Shown here piece after piece: positions 53,676 to 63,102 of a DNA stretch of 64,000 bases. The stretch's first letter is position 1. Every line of letters starts with the position of its first letter. Location of the stretch: the NCBI RefSeq assembly GCF_037138995.1, contig NZ_JBAXHI010000025.1, positions 1 to 64,000 of the forward strand, in the 5' to 3' direction. A program made the position numbers and the translations under genes. Source of the DNA: Chlorohelix sp037138995. GTDB lineage: Bacteria; Chloroflexota; Chloroflexia; Chloroheliales; Chloroheliaceae. The notes beneath the pieces are model-generated. The model worked only from the letters and a program-made list of their open reading frames with translations. It was not told the origin of the DNA and made no database searches.

Positions 53676-54392
53676 TTGGTAAGTTTGCCTTCTGAATTTC
53701 CTTCTTTTTCCAAAGGGCTAAATGAGTTATTGCTAAATGGCGCTGCCCTATCTGGCAAATCAACTACGCTCAAGCAGGTTTCTCTAATGCTTGGTTATGC
53801 CGGAAATCAACCCGTGGCGTTGCTGATGAGCCAGATTTATAACATTATTGTTTCCGATATTCAGGTGTTGCGTTCACCACAACCCAATGAAGAAGTTTTT
53901 TGGGCTGAAGTAGCATATCAGGATAGTAGATTACCCGTGTTGGAATTAGCTCGCCTGTTAAAATTACCACAGTTGGACACGCTTAACCGTTCTCGTGTCC
54001 TAGTTAGCGGCACAACCAGAGCAGGCGGTACGATTTTACAACCCTTCGGTATTGCGCTGGATGATTTGCTTACAATTCAAAACTTCCGTCTGTCCGATAT
54101 TCATACTCTACCACATTGGGTAGCTCCTGCTCTCAAAGGAATTTTGATGGGAATGGTACTGGTGGAACATGAGTTTCTGCACTTGAAAGATGCACCATTG
54201 CTAGATGCTGGAATATTACAGCCGGTTAACTTGATAAGCTCAATCGAGAATAAGGCTATTGCGTTTGGCAAACCGAAATTGGATGGCGCTAATGTGGATA
54301 GAAATAAAGTTGCCCATGATACCCGTCGTCCGGTAGCTTTGATTAATCTGGCTACCCTTAAAGATATTATTTATTCAGGCAGAATGCTATGA
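53676..54392 (+). CDS. Divergent CheW-like protein
   Basis: 238 aa from a TTG start (another TTG is nine bases later). Its middle (about 45-190) follows the CheW pattern (VALLMSQIYNIIVSDIQVL, AEVAYQDSRLPVLELARLL, ILMGMVLVEHEFLHL), but it is much more divergent than the previous gene. The last 50 residues are extra and end in LINLATLKDIIY. It overlaps the HPt gene by ATGA. It may play the part of PilI- or ChpC-type adaptors (inference). Confidence 0.65.
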   Translation: MVSLPSEFPSFSKGLNELLLNGAALSGKSTTLKQVSLMLGYAGNQPVALLMSQIYNIIVSDIQVLRSPQPNEEVFWAEVAYQDSRLPVLELARLLKLPQLDTLNRSRVLVSGTTRAGGTILQPFGIALDDLLTIQNFRLSDIHTLPHWVAPALKGILMGMVLVEHEFLHLKDAPLLDAGILQPVNLISSIENKAIAFGKPKLDGANVDRNKVAHDTRRPVALINLATLKDIIYSGRML

Positions 54393-54757
54393 ATTTACCG
54401 CCAACAAGTTTGAAATGGGTGCTTCGTTTCAAGCAAGAAGCAGCGGCGCATTTGCAACTGCTTGAAAAGGGCTTGCGCCAAGTTCAGCCCAATATCTCTC
54501 CCCAACCTATCGAAAATACTGAACAGCTTATGGCTCTCAACCCTGAATTGCGGGAATTATTTCGCTTGAGTCATACTATTAAGGGTTCGGCGGCAATGGT
54601 GGGGCTGCAAGAAATTGCCAGTAAAGCCGAGCGACTGGAAAATAGCCTGAACAAAGTTTTAAAAAGACCCGACCTTTTTTCAGAATTGGAGAGGCAAAAA
54701 TTCCTTGCTCTGATAGCAGAATTGATAAGGGAAGTAGATGAAATTGGAAAGGGATAA
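54389..54757 (+). CDS. Stand-alone histidine phosphotransfer (HPt) protein
   Basis: 122 aa. LFRLSHTIKGSAAMVG carries the phosphorylatable H62; KAERLENSLNKVL is the matching second helix. It is translationally coupled to the CheW-like gene (ATGA) and overlaps the start of cheA by 20 nt. It resembles the first HPt unit of CheA/ChpA proteins, here encoded separately. Confidence 0.85.
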   Translation: MNLPPTSLKWVLRFKQEAAAHLQLLEKGLRQVQPNISPQPIENTEQLMALNPELRELFRLSHTIKGSAAMVGLQEIASKAERLENSLNKVLKRPDLFSELERQKFLALIAELIREVDEIGKG

Positions 54758-57539
54758 ATTTCTACCAAAGTTCAAAGAAGAAGCTGATAAGCAACTTCTA
54801 CAAATAAGCCAGCAGTTGGTTGACCTTGAGCGAGATTCGCAGAACTTGGAATTGATTAATTCCATTTTCAGAGCGGCGCACACGCTTAAAGGTAACGCTA
54901 GAATGCTGAATATTATTCCGGTTAGTAATTTAGCGCATGAAATGGAAACTATTTTCAGCGAAATGCGCGATGGCAAATTAGCTATGCGCCCCGAAACAAC
55001 CGACCTGCTGTTTGAAGCGTTGGATATATTGCAGAGTTGTGTGAACGCTTCGGTTACTTCCGGCTCTACTTTACCCGATACAACTTTAATAACCGATAAA
55101 CTGAAAAAGCTTTTGCAAGTTCCCTTAGCTGCTACTCATGTTCAATCGCACAATCAAAGATTCTCCGAAGAAGCGCATGCACAACTCCTAAAAATCAGCC
55201 AGTTGCTGGTTGAAATGGAACGTTCGCCCGGCAATAGCGCGATTTTGCAAGAGCTATTCCGGTTAGCGCATACTGTGAAAGGCAACGCCGCGATGCTTGG
55301 CTATCATAGCATCAAGAAGGTAGCCTATGAACTTGAAGAAATTTTTGCTGCTGCTCGCGATAATGGTTTGGAGCTACAGCCTAATATGCTCGATACTATT
55401 TTTGAGGGACTGGAATATATCGAGCATGCGGTGAGCAATATGCCTTCTGATGAGGATACCGGCGAATTAGCTCAAAAATTACATAGCCTGCTCGGTACTA
55501 CGAGTGAGCTAGAAACAGAAGTGCCTTCAACTGGTTTTGTCCAGAAAATTTCATCCCCTCCGGCAAACCGATTAGAAGCGCAAACCCTATCGGTACATGT
55601 CAACAAACTGGATGACCTGATGAATATTTCCAGCGAATTTGTGCTGAGTAAAATGGAAGCAATGTCGGTGCTGGATAAATTGCGGCATATTATGGAATTG
55701 TTAAGGCGCAAGCAACGTTCTGGTCCCTTATCACGTGCGCTTATTACAAATAACCGCGTCTTTTCCGAGATTGCAACTCTTTTTGAATTACGTGAAGAAC
55801 TGCTCGATGTTAAGGAAATTGATAATCTTATAGAAGGGCTTTTGCGCTCCACTTTTAGAGTTTACGAGGAGCATGCCAACCATCTACAAAATACTGTAGA
55901 TGAACTGGAACGCAATGTACTGAGTATTCGTATATTGCCAATTGGCGCTTTATTTGAGGAATTTCGCCCCTTTGTGCGTAATTTGGCGCGTTCTCTGGGG
56001 CGCGGCAATCCTACACTAACCGTAATGGGCGGTGAAATTGAAGTTGACAAGAAGGTGCTGGAGGATATTCGCGACCCGCTATTGCATTTGCTCAGTAACG
56101 CGCTAGATCATGGGATAGAATTCCCATTACAACGACTTGCGGTTGGGAAACCGGAAGAAGGTCACTTGACTATGGAAGCGGCGCAGGAAGGAAGCTTTGT
56201 AGCTATCAGAATCTCGGATGATGGCAGCGGTATAAATCTCGATAGAATTAGAGAACGTGTCATAATGAAGGGCTTGATGTCGGAAAGCCGTGCGCTCAAC
56301 ATGTCCAAAGAAGAACTGATTGCGATAATTTACGAACCCGGTTTTAGCACCAGCGCCATAATTACCGATGTCAGCGGGCGTGGTGTAGGGATGGATGTAG
56401 TTAAGAAGAATGTGGAACGGTTGGGCGGTCAGGTTTCCATACTAAGCGAAGAAACAAAAGGCACAACCTTTACCCTGAAAGTGCCTTTAACAATTGCCAC
56501 CAGTCGCGCTCTGCTGGTTAAGATTGATTCTCAGGTTTATGCTATTCCTGCCCCTAACATCGATTCAATGTTGTATCTTGCGCCAAAAGATATTCTAACT
56601 AGAGTAGGACGAGATGTAGTGCTGCATCGGAATATACTGGTGCCGATTATACGGTTGAGCGAATTGCTAGGGGAATTTCCTAACGCCAAACATCCTGTTT
56701 TCCAATGGCAACAAACTGCTATGCAACGAAACCGGAATGAAACTGCCGGAAAAGGTTTGGCGGTTAGGGGTAGCTATAACTCAGGCGATTCGAGTCCGAA
56801 AGGCGCTATTGCTGAAGCGCAAATCGGGTTGACCTTGGCTGACCCTACCGCGAGTACCCGTATCCTGATGATGAATATGGAAAGTGAAAGACGTAATCCG
56901 GCGCGTTTTAATTTTGAGCGGATGCCCGCCGTTGTGGTTGGTTCCAGCGAACGCTATTTCTGCTTACTGGTCGATTCTCTTGAAGATGAAGTTGAAATCG
57001 TAATAAAGAGTCTGGGAAGGCTGTTAAAAGTTCCGCATGTCAGTAGTGCGACTATTCTAGGTGACGGTAGGGTTGTAATGATTCTGGATGTACCCAATCT
57101 GGTTTCAACCGCTCGAGTAAAAATAACAACTACCCGCAGCAGTTTGAAATTAAAAGAGGAAAAACCGCGCCAGAAGCGTATTCTGGTGGTGGATGATAGC
57201 ATTACCACCCGCGAATTGGAAAAAAGCATTCTTGAGGCGAATGGCTATTTGGTAGATATTGCCGATGATGGTACTCGCGCTCTTGAGGTTCTATTGGTTG
57301 ATAATCGCTATGATCTTGTAATATCTGATATTGAAATGCCACATATGAATGGATTTGAGCTAACTACCAACATAAAATCAAATTCTAAACTTCGTCATTT
57401 ACCTGTTATAATTGTATCCTCACTAAATAATGAGGAACAAAAACGTAAGGGTATTGCCGTTGGCGCTCAGGCGTATATTACAAAAAGTGATTTTAATCAA
57501 AATAGTTTGCTTAATACAATCGAATATTTGACCGATTAG
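54738..57539 (+). CDS. cheA: Hybrid CheA histidine kinase (HPt-HPt-kinase-CheW-receiver)
   Basis: 933 aa. Two HPt domains carry H48 (RAAHTLKG) and H178 (RLAHTVKG). Then comes the dimerisation helix hairpin (about 285-400). The ATPase follows, with N-box DPLLHLLSNALDHGIEFP, G1 SDDGSGI and G2 GRGVGMDVVK. A CheW domain comes next (about 590-790, with an 80-residue insertion rich in charged residues), then a C-terminal receiver with D864 (VISDIEMP). The order matches ChpA/PixL-type kinases of twitching and surface-sensing systems. AAGGGA five bases upstream supports the start. Confidence 0.93.
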   Translation: MKLERDKFLPKFKEEADKQLLQISQQLVDLERDSQNLELINSIFRAAHTLKGNARMLNIIPVSNLAHEMETIFSEMRDGKLAMRPETTDLLFEALDILQSCVNASVTSGSTLPDTTLITDKLKKLLQVPLAATHVQSHNQRFSEEAHAQLLKISQLLVEMERSPGNSAILQELFRLAHTVKGNAAMLGYHSIKKVAYELEEIFAAARDNGLELQPNMLDTIFEGLEYIEHAVSNMPSDEDTGELAQKLHSLLGTTSELETEVPSTGFVQKISSPPANRLEAQTLSVHVNKLDDLMNISSEFVLSKMEAMSVLDKLRHIMELLRRKQRSGPLSRALITNNRVFSEIATLFELREELLDVKEIDNLIEGLLRSTFRVYEEHANHLQNTVDELERNVLSIRILPIGALFEEFRPFVRNLARSLGRGNPTLTVMGGEIEVDKKVLEDIRDPLLHLLSNALDHGIEFPLQRLAVGKPEEGHLTMEAAQEGSFVAIRISDDGSGINLDRIRERVIMKGLMSESRALNMSKEELIAIIYEPGFSTSAIITDVSGRGVGMDVVKKNVERLGGQVSILSEETKGTTFTLKVPLTIATSRALLVKIDSQVYAIPAPNIDSMLYLAPKDILTRVGRDVVLHRNILVPIIRLSELLGEFPNAKHPVFQWQQTAMQRNRNETAGKGLAVRGSYNSGDSSPKGAIAEAQIGLTLADPTASTRILMMNMESERRNPARFNFERMPAVVVGSSERYFCLLVDSLEDEVEIVIKSLGRLLKVPHVSSATILGDGRVVMILDVPNLVSTARVKITTTRSSLKLKEEKPRQKRILVVDDSITTRELEKSILEANGYLVDIADDGTRALEVLLVDNRYDLVISDIEMPHMNGFELTTNIKSNSKLRHLPVIIVSSLNNEEQKRKGIAVGAQAYITKSDFNQNSLLNTIEYLTD

Positions 57540-57603
57540 ACTGTTAAAATTTTGCTATAATTATATATATTTGTGCGTGTCTCATTATCTTAGGAGATTA
57601 TTG

Positions 57604-58011
57604 ATGCCAAAACGAAAAATACTGGTAGTGGATGACAGCACTCTGGTAGCGGAAGCGGTTAAAACTAAGCTAGAGGCAAATAACTATGAAGTGCAACTGG
57701 CTTTCAGCGGTGAAGAAGCCCTTGATAAAGTTGGCTCCGATATACCCGATCTAATGATTCTGGACGTTTATATGCCGGGTATAGATGGTTTTGAGGTGTG
57801 CCGCCGTCTTCGTGAAAAGTCAGAAACTCAATCTTTGCCTATCGTTATGCTCAGTTCACGGGGCAATATCAAAGAGAAGCTGGCGGGTTTCAGAGTAGGC
57901 GCGGACGATTATTTGGTGAAGGAATTTGACCTTTTGGATTTACCCTACCGCGTTAAGCTGGTTTTTCGCTTGCGTGGGCTTGAAGAAGAAGATGGAAAGC
58001 TCGCCAATTAA
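57604..58011 (+). CDS. Response regulator receiver protein (CheY-like)
   Basis: 135 aa from the ATG at 57604, after TTAGGAG. Receiver with DD at 10-11, phospho-acceptor D54 (MILDVYMPG), S in VMLSS and K in DYLVKEF. The short charged C-terminal tail has no output domain. It lies between cheA and cheB, so it is the likely phosphate acceptor and output of this system. Confidence 0.88.
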   Translation: MPKRKILVVDDSTLVAEAVKTKLEANNYEVQLAFSGEEALDKVGSDIPDLMILDVYMPGIDGFEVCRRLREKSETQSLPIVMLSSRGNIKEKLAGFRVGADDYLVKEFDLLDLPYRVKLVFRLRGLEEEDGKLAN

Positions 58012-58046
58012 CTTAGCGTTTTTAGCAATTACTCCTCGGCTTCCTG

Positions 58047-59165
58047 ATGAATACAATTAGAGTTCTTGTAGTTGAAGATTCCGACATGGTAGCTGAAATA
58101 CTTATTCAGGCTTTGGAGAGTGATCGGCATATTAAGGTTGCCGGGCGGGCTGCTAATGGTCGGGAAGCGCTTGAGCTACTTCCACGCTTGAAACCCGATC
58201 TTATTACAATGGATGTCTGGATGCCTATAATGGATGGCTTTCAGACGGTCGCGCGGATTATGGAGACCAACCCGACCCCCATTTTGGTGGTTACTTCTAC
58301 CAATCTTAAAGAAGATGTGCAATTATCTTTGCGTATGATAGCGGCTGGTGCGCTGGATGTCATTGAAAAACCCACAATGAGCGCGTGGAATATGTGGGCG
58401 CACCAAAAGAAAGAACTGGTTACTAAAGTTCGGCTATTGGCAGGAATAAAAACTTATACCAAAACTTCCCCGTTAAAACCTCGATCTGAAATTGCGGAAA
58501 CCAAGCCTGACTATGTGATAGCTAACGCTGAGCCAATTAAAAATAACTTTCGTTTGAATAAAGCTCCTGTTCATGAAGATTACCAATACCAAATTGTCGC
58601 TATGGCGAGTAGTACCGGCGGTCCTACCGCTCTGCTGAAAATACTGGCAGCGCTTTCGCCTGATTTACCTATTCCATTTATTGTGGTTCAACATATTTCA
58701 GAAGGATTTACTCGTGAATTAGTGGAATGGCTAAACCGTGAGGTTGCGCTTGAAGTGCGGGTTGCTAAGGATGGTGAATTACTAGAATCGGGCGTGGTTT
58801 TGTTTTCCCCTGACCGTTATAATATTAAGGTTACACAAGGTAGGCGAGTTTCCCTTAACGCGGCTGGAAAGGTAGTATTGTGTCCAAACGCTGATATACT
58901 GATGCAGTCGGTTGCAGAAAATTATGGCAACCGAGGGATTGGCGTAATATTGACCGGAATGGGCGGTGATGGCGCAAAAGGTCTTTCCTCTATGCACGCG
59001 GCGGGTGCTTACACATTAGCACAGGACGAGGCAACCTCCCTAATCTACGGGATGCCGAAAGCTGCTTTCGCGGCTGGTGCAGTGCGCGAAGTTTTACCGC
59101 TTGAGTCTATTGCCCCACGCTTAACTGTTCTCAGTAGGCAATTACTACGGAGAACGAATCTATGA
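58047..59165 (+). CDS. cheB: Chemotaxis protein-glutamate methylesterase CheB
   Basis: 372 aa. The receiver (1-125) has D56 (ITMDVWMP). A linker follows, then the methylesterase (about 185-370) with the serine in ASSTGGP, the histidine in VVQHISEGF and the aspartate in GMGGDGAKG; ATSLIYGMPKAA completes the site. It removes methyl groups from the MCP for adaptation. It overlaps cheR by ATGA. Confidence 0.95.
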   Translation: MNTIRVLVVEDSDMVAEILIQALESDRHIKVAGRAANGREALELLPRLKPDLITMDVWMPIMDGFQTVARIMETNPTPILVVTSTNLKEDVQLSLRMIAAGALDVIEKPTMSAWNMWAHQKKELVTKVRLLAGIKTYTKTSPLKPRSEIAETKPDYVIANAEPIKNNFRLNKAPVHEDYQYQIVAMASSTGGPTALLKILAALSPDLPIPFIVVQHISEGFTRELVEWLNREVALEVRVAKDGELLESGVVLFSPDRYNIKVTQGRRVSLNAAGKVVLCPNADILMQSVAENYGNRGIGVILTGMGGDGAKGLSSMHAAGAYTLAQDEATSLIYGMPKAAFAAGAVREVLPLESIAPRLTVLSRQLLRRTNL

Positions 59166-60826
59166 CCGATTCTAGCTTTACTGGCGATGAATTTAGCCTA
59201 GATGATTTTAACCGGCTTTCCTCAATACTTCAGCGCAAGTTTGGGTTGTATTTTGATTCTTCCAAATTCTCTACTCTCAAGAATGCAGTAAAAGAGAGGA
59301 TTAAGAAAACCAAGTCTGCGAACATTACTGCTTATATTGAGCTTATTGCCTCCGCCGAGGCGAGTTACTCTTTTCCTATTGATAGCGAGGCTCGAACGTT
59401 CGGCGCCTATAAGCATGCGCTTAATTCCGCTACTCAGGAATCGCATAGTTTGGTTGAATTGCTTACGGTAAACGAGACGAAATTTTTTAGGAATAAGGAA
59501 CATTTTAGGGCTATAAGTGAAAAAGTTTTGCCCGACCTTATTGAAAGCCGGGCAAGTGAGAAAAAACTGAAGGTATGGAGTTCTGGTTGCTCGACCGGGC
59601 AGGAGTCTTATTCATTGGCTATGCTTGTTACCGAAGCTCTTGCCCAGTATCAGAACCGAAAAGGCACAAAAGAGAATTGGGAAGTTAAAATAATTGCTTC
59701 CGATATTAATGGAAAAGCTCTGAATATTGCAGCAGAGGGGCGTTATCGCAAAGATGCTATTAGTCAGATAGAACGCTCTTTTGTTGACAAATATTTTTTT
59801 GCGCCTACCCATGAACGAGTTACGACTGCGCCCCTAGAATTGGGGCAGTTTTCAGGGCATAGTCGCGCCAGTTATCTCATCAAACCAGAAATTAGAGCGA
59901 CAGTATCTTTTTATTACTTCAACCTTGCCTCCGCTATATATCCGCTTGACCTGTTTTCTAATTTTGATTTAGTGCTATGCGAAAATGTAACTATTTATTT
60001 TACTCAGGATATTACTCGGCGGGTTATTGATAATATTTATCGAGCTATGAACGAGGATAGTTATCTTTTCATAGGATATAGTGAAACACTCTGGCACATT
60101 TCCGATAAATTCAAACTAATCAATAATTGTGACACTTTCTATTATCGCAAACCAACAGCCCTAGAAGTTGAGGGGCAGTCTATAAAGCATATCCCGCATG
60201 TTATTTTGCCGTTGCCGTTGGATATGGCAAAACTCGACGTTACGCAATCATCCAAACTCCAACTAAGCGCCGATAATACTCCCTTGCAACCCGAACAACC
60301 TTTATCAACGCGTTTTGAAGCGGGTAGCAACTGGCAGACGTTTTTGAAAGATGGTTTGGCGAGGATGGCGAATCATGAGTTTTCAGAAGCGGATCGTTAT
60401 TTGGAAAAAGCGGTGTATTATTCAAATGGGAACTTAGAGTCATTGATAGCCCTAGCGCGATTAAAGGCTAAAATTTCAAATTATACGGAAGCAGAAGAAT
60501 TATGCCGAAGTGCTATTTTAGCAGACCCCCTATGTGAAGAGGCTCATCTGATTTTAGGGCTGATTATGTACCGCAAAGAAAATCTAACGGAGAGTATTTT
60601 TGAATTTCAGCAAGTAATTTATATAAATATAGAGTCTGTTCCGGCACATATGTATCTTGGAGATATATATCGCAATGCAGGGCAAACCGCTTCCGCCATT
60701 CGTGAATACCGTCATGCCCTTTCAGCGTTGGGAAAATATGCTTCGGACGATAGGATTGAAGACCTTCCGGTAAGTATCTTGAAGCAATCCTGTGAGCAAA
60801 ACCTTTCAGCTTTGAACCGCGCTTAA
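59162..60826 (+). CDS. cheR: Chemotaxis methyltransferase CheR with C-terminal TPRs
   Basis: 554 aa. N-terminal helical domain, then the SAM domain with LLTVNETKFFRNKEHF, VWSSGCSTGQESYSLAML (motif I), FDLVLCENVTIYF and SYLFIGYSETL. An extra segment of about 45 residues (EASYSFPIDSEARTFGAYKHAL) interrupts the N-domain. After a linker, TPR units follow from about 395 to 545. TPR-fused CheR proteins are common in Pil-Chp and Wsp-type pathways. It is the last gene of the operon. Confidence 0.93.
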   Translation: MTDSSFTGDEFSLDDFNRLSSILQRKFGLYFDSSKFSTLKNAVKERIKKTKSANITAYIELIASAEASYSFPIDSEARTFGAYKHALNSATQESHSLVELLTVNETKFFRNKEHFRAISEKVLPDLIESRASEKKLKVWSSGCSTGQESYSLAMLVTEALAQYQNRKGTKENWEVKIIASDINGKALNIAAEGRYRKDAISQIERSFVDKYFFAPTHERVTTAPLELGQFSGHSRASYLIKPEIRATVSFYYFNLASAIYPLDLFSNFDLVLCENVTIYFTQDITRRVIDNIYRAMNEDSYLFIGYSETLWHISDKFKLINNCDTFYYRKPTALEVEGQSIKHIPHVILPLPLDMAKLDVTQSSKLQLSADNTPLQPEQPLSTRFEAGSNWQTFLKDGLARMANHEFSEADRYLEKAVYYSNGNLESLIALARLKAKISNYTEAEELCRSAILADPLCEEAHLILGLIMYRKENLTESIFEFQQVIYINIESVPAHMYLGDIYRNAGQTASAIREYRHALSALGKYASDDRIEDLPVSILKQSCEQNLSALNRA

Positions 60827-60831
60827 TTAAA

Positions 60832-61116
60832 TCACCGAATTGTAATTATAGGCGCTGCTATTTTGGCGGGAGGTGGGGGTGGCGCATTATCACGCCCTTG
60901 ATTGGGCATAATCGTTAGCGGGTTGCTGAAGGGAGTTTCAGTGGGTAAGGCAACCGAATAGGTTGGGTTGGGTAATTGGCGAGAAGTTACAGGGCGAGTT
61001 TGCTCGGCTAAAAGCATAACCAGCACGGTTATAATCAGCGTCAGCATTATCATTATCCCTGCCAGATAGAAGGCAATTAGTTTATCGCGCCTTGCCCAAA
61101 GTAATAGTTCCCCCAA
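60832..61116 (-). CDS. Small single-pass membrane protein
   Basis: 94 aa. One transmembrane helix (about 14-37), then a Pro/Thr-rich exposed tail with PPPPP near residue 80. No family recognised. It is convergent with cheR (5 bp gap) and 71 bp downstream of the TIR genes on the same strand, so it may be the end of that operon. Confidence 0.5.
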   Translation of the reverse strand: MGELLLWARRDKLIAFYLAGIMIMLTLIITVLVMLLAEQTRPVTSRQLPNPTYSVALPTETPFSNPLTIMPNQGRDNAPPPPPAKIAAPIITIR

Positions 61117-61187
61117 TTTATCACCCTAATTTGGTTTGTACGCCTATCTGGATTGGCGATGCCAAAATAAACCTCTATCGTAGCTAA

Positions 61188-62378
61188 TTACAAAACACCG
61201 AAGATAGCCCTTAATTCATCAACTAGCGCATTAAAGGACTGCCGCCATTCCGATTCGTTCATGTCAATTAGATGTTTATCGTTTACTCGCTGGTATTCGC
61301 TGAGTATTGTTAATTTTACCGTACAGGGGCTAATTAGGAAATACTTCAACGCAACTCCTTCTGATTTCACCGCATTTAACAAATCGGGAAGTTCGACCTG
61401 ATTGATGAATTTGGAGATAAGAAACTCTTGGCTTACTAGCATAATTGCCACGCGGGTTTTTGCCAGCGCCTGCTTTATTTCATCCCGCCATAAGTCGCCC
61501 GCGTCTATTTTTTCATCTGACCACCATTCCACCTCTTTTTCAAGCGAAAGGTGTTTCAGGAACATCTCAATTCGTTCGCGCCATAATTTATCTGCGTGCG
61601 AGTAAGAAATAAAGATAGATGTTCGGGTGGCTTGGGTAAGGCTGGAGGACTTGGCGGGTTTGGCAGGCGGTTGTTCTGGCAACTTCCCGGTAGTAATCAA
61701 TTGTTGGCTAAGGCGGGCAGTTTCGGCGAAGATTCTTTCACCTTCAGCCTCCCGCTCGTTTTTGGTTCTGAATTTGTTCAACGGCTTGGGAGGCTTAGCG
61801 GTAAGTTTAACCAGATAGGTTTCATTCAAACCCTCATCCTCAAGCACAACCGGGTCAAGCAAAACTGTTAAGGTCTGAATGCCTTTCCCTCGCGCCTCGT
61901 TAAGAAAGTCTGGCAGCGTATCGGTAGTGGTATCATCGGTGGGTTTCATTAATTCAGAGGACATCAAACTATGGCTGGATAATAGAATTATCGCGTCTGC
62001 CGATTTAAGGTCTAATGCCAGAGTACCGCGCCAATTCTGGATTAGCTTCGGTTTTTCATCATCCCAATACCTCATCTGAGCTTTGGGATTAAGTGAATCG
62101 AGGTGAGTTTTCAGCCGCTCAAGCCAATGACCATCGTCCTTCTGGCTGTAGATTATTAAAATTTCTGGCTGCCGGTTGGGAAAAGCTATTGGAATAACCG
62201 GTGGCTTGATTCCAAGCTGATTATTGATAAACTCGGTCAGCAGGGACACGTAATTTTCCAGCACATTATTGCGCTGCATCAGCGTATCCGTGCGGGTTAG
62301 TAAGGACTCTACTTGCCCTTTCAGTAGAGAATTTAGCAATACCAATTGTGTTTGCGGATCATTGTTGATATTTTCCAT
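61188..62378 (-). CDS. Tandem TIR-domain protein (first TIR degenerate)
   Basis: 396 aa from the ATG at 62378, five bases after GAGG. A short helical N-terminus (1-60) precedes TIR1 (about 70-205, starting ILIIYSQKDDGHWLERL) and TIR2 (about 250-395, starting SIFISYSHADKLWRERI). In TIR2 the catalytic-type glutamate is present (VELPDLL). At the same place TIR1 has threonine (DTLPDFL), so TIR1 is probably inactive. Catalytic TIRs cleave NAD+ or make cyclic ADP-ribose signals. It is 20 bp after the other TIR gene. Confidence 0.85.
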   Translation of the reverse strand: MENINNDPQTQLVLLNSLLKGQVESLLTRTDTLMQRNNVLENYVSLLTEFINNQLGIKPPVIPIAFPNRQPEILIIYSQKDDGHWLERLKTHLDSLNPKAQMRYWDDEKPKLIQNWRGTLALDLKSADAIILLSSHSLMSSELMKPTDDTTTDTLPDFLNEARGKGIQTLTVLLDPVVLEDEGLNETYLVKLTAKPPKPLNKFRTKNEREAEGERIFAETARLSQQLITTGKLPEQPPAKPAKSSSLTQATRTSIFISYSHADKLWRERIEMFLKHLSLEKEVEWWSDEKIDAGDLWRDEIKQALAKTRVAIMLVSQEFLISKFINQVELPDLLNAVKSEGVALKYFLISPCTVKLTILSEYQRVNDKHLIDMNESEWRQSFNALVDELRAIFGVL

Positions 62379-62397
62379 CAAACCTCTGCAATGGTGG

Positions 62398-63075
62398 TTA
62401 TCTTTTTAAGGCTTGGTCTATTGCTCTGGCAGCGTTCACTAGCACTTCATCTTGTTCTGACGACCTGAGACCCGAAAGAGGTTTTTCAGGTGAATTAATC
62501 GCTTGAAACTGGTATAGGGGTGTATCGGTGAATCTTGAATAACCGATAATCAAAGGCAAAATAACCGCGCCTTCCTTTTCGGCAGCAGCTAACAATCTCG
62601 GAGTTTCTTCATTGTAAAAGTCGGAAGCAAGGAAATCGGCGCTGATAAGCATGACAATGACTTTCGCTTCATCTAGGGCTTTCTGTATTTCCTCGCGCCA
62701 ACGCATGCCGGGTTTGATTTTGGTATCATCCCAGACTTCCAATTTGCCTTCCCGCACTTGTGGCATAAGGTGGGTTTTCAGCCGTTCCAGCCATCTCGAA
62801 TCACGTGGGCTATAGCTGATGAACACTTTGGAACGTGTCGTTTTAGTAGTATTTGCATATTCTTCTGGATGCTTAGAATCAACAAGGGTAATTGAAGCGT
62901 TGCTAGGGTTGAATGTGGATTCGAGTTCTGCAATTATTTTTTTCTTGTCCTGTATCTGAATTTTGATATGGGGCGGCGCGTATGGCTCACCAAAAGCAGC
63001 CAATTGTTCTTCTAGAATAGCTAGATTGCGTTTATGCATTTCCAGAATGCGTTGCGTGGATTCGCGCTCGTTCAT
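62398..63075 (-). CDS. TIR-domain protein with N-terminal effector-associated-like helix region
   Basis: 225 aa. Residues 1-55 (LAILEEQLAAFG.YAPPHIKIQIQDKKKIIAELE pattern) look like the small helical domain that precedes TIR, WD40 and NTPase modules in many Chloroflexota and cyanobacterial conflict proteins (from memory). The TIR domain (about 82-222) has VFISYSPRDSRWLERL, the WDD...KPGMRWREEI box and the glutamate in NEETPRLL, so NADase activity is plausible. The gene follows the GNAT gene by 27 bp. Confidence 0.87.
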   Translation of the reverse strand: MNERESTQRILEMHKRNLAILEEQLAAFGEPYAPPHIKIQIQDKKKIIAELESTFNPSNASITLVDSKHPEEYANTTKTTRSKVFISYSPRDSRWLERLKTHLMPQVREGKLEVWDDTKIKPGMRWREEIQKALDEAKVIVMLISADFLASDFYNEETPRLLAAAEKEGAVILPLIIGYSRFTDTPLYQFQAINSPEKPLSGLRSSEQDEVLVNAARAIDQALKR

Positions 63076-63102
63076 AACCCTTGCTCTCCTATCAAGGTTT
63101 CT

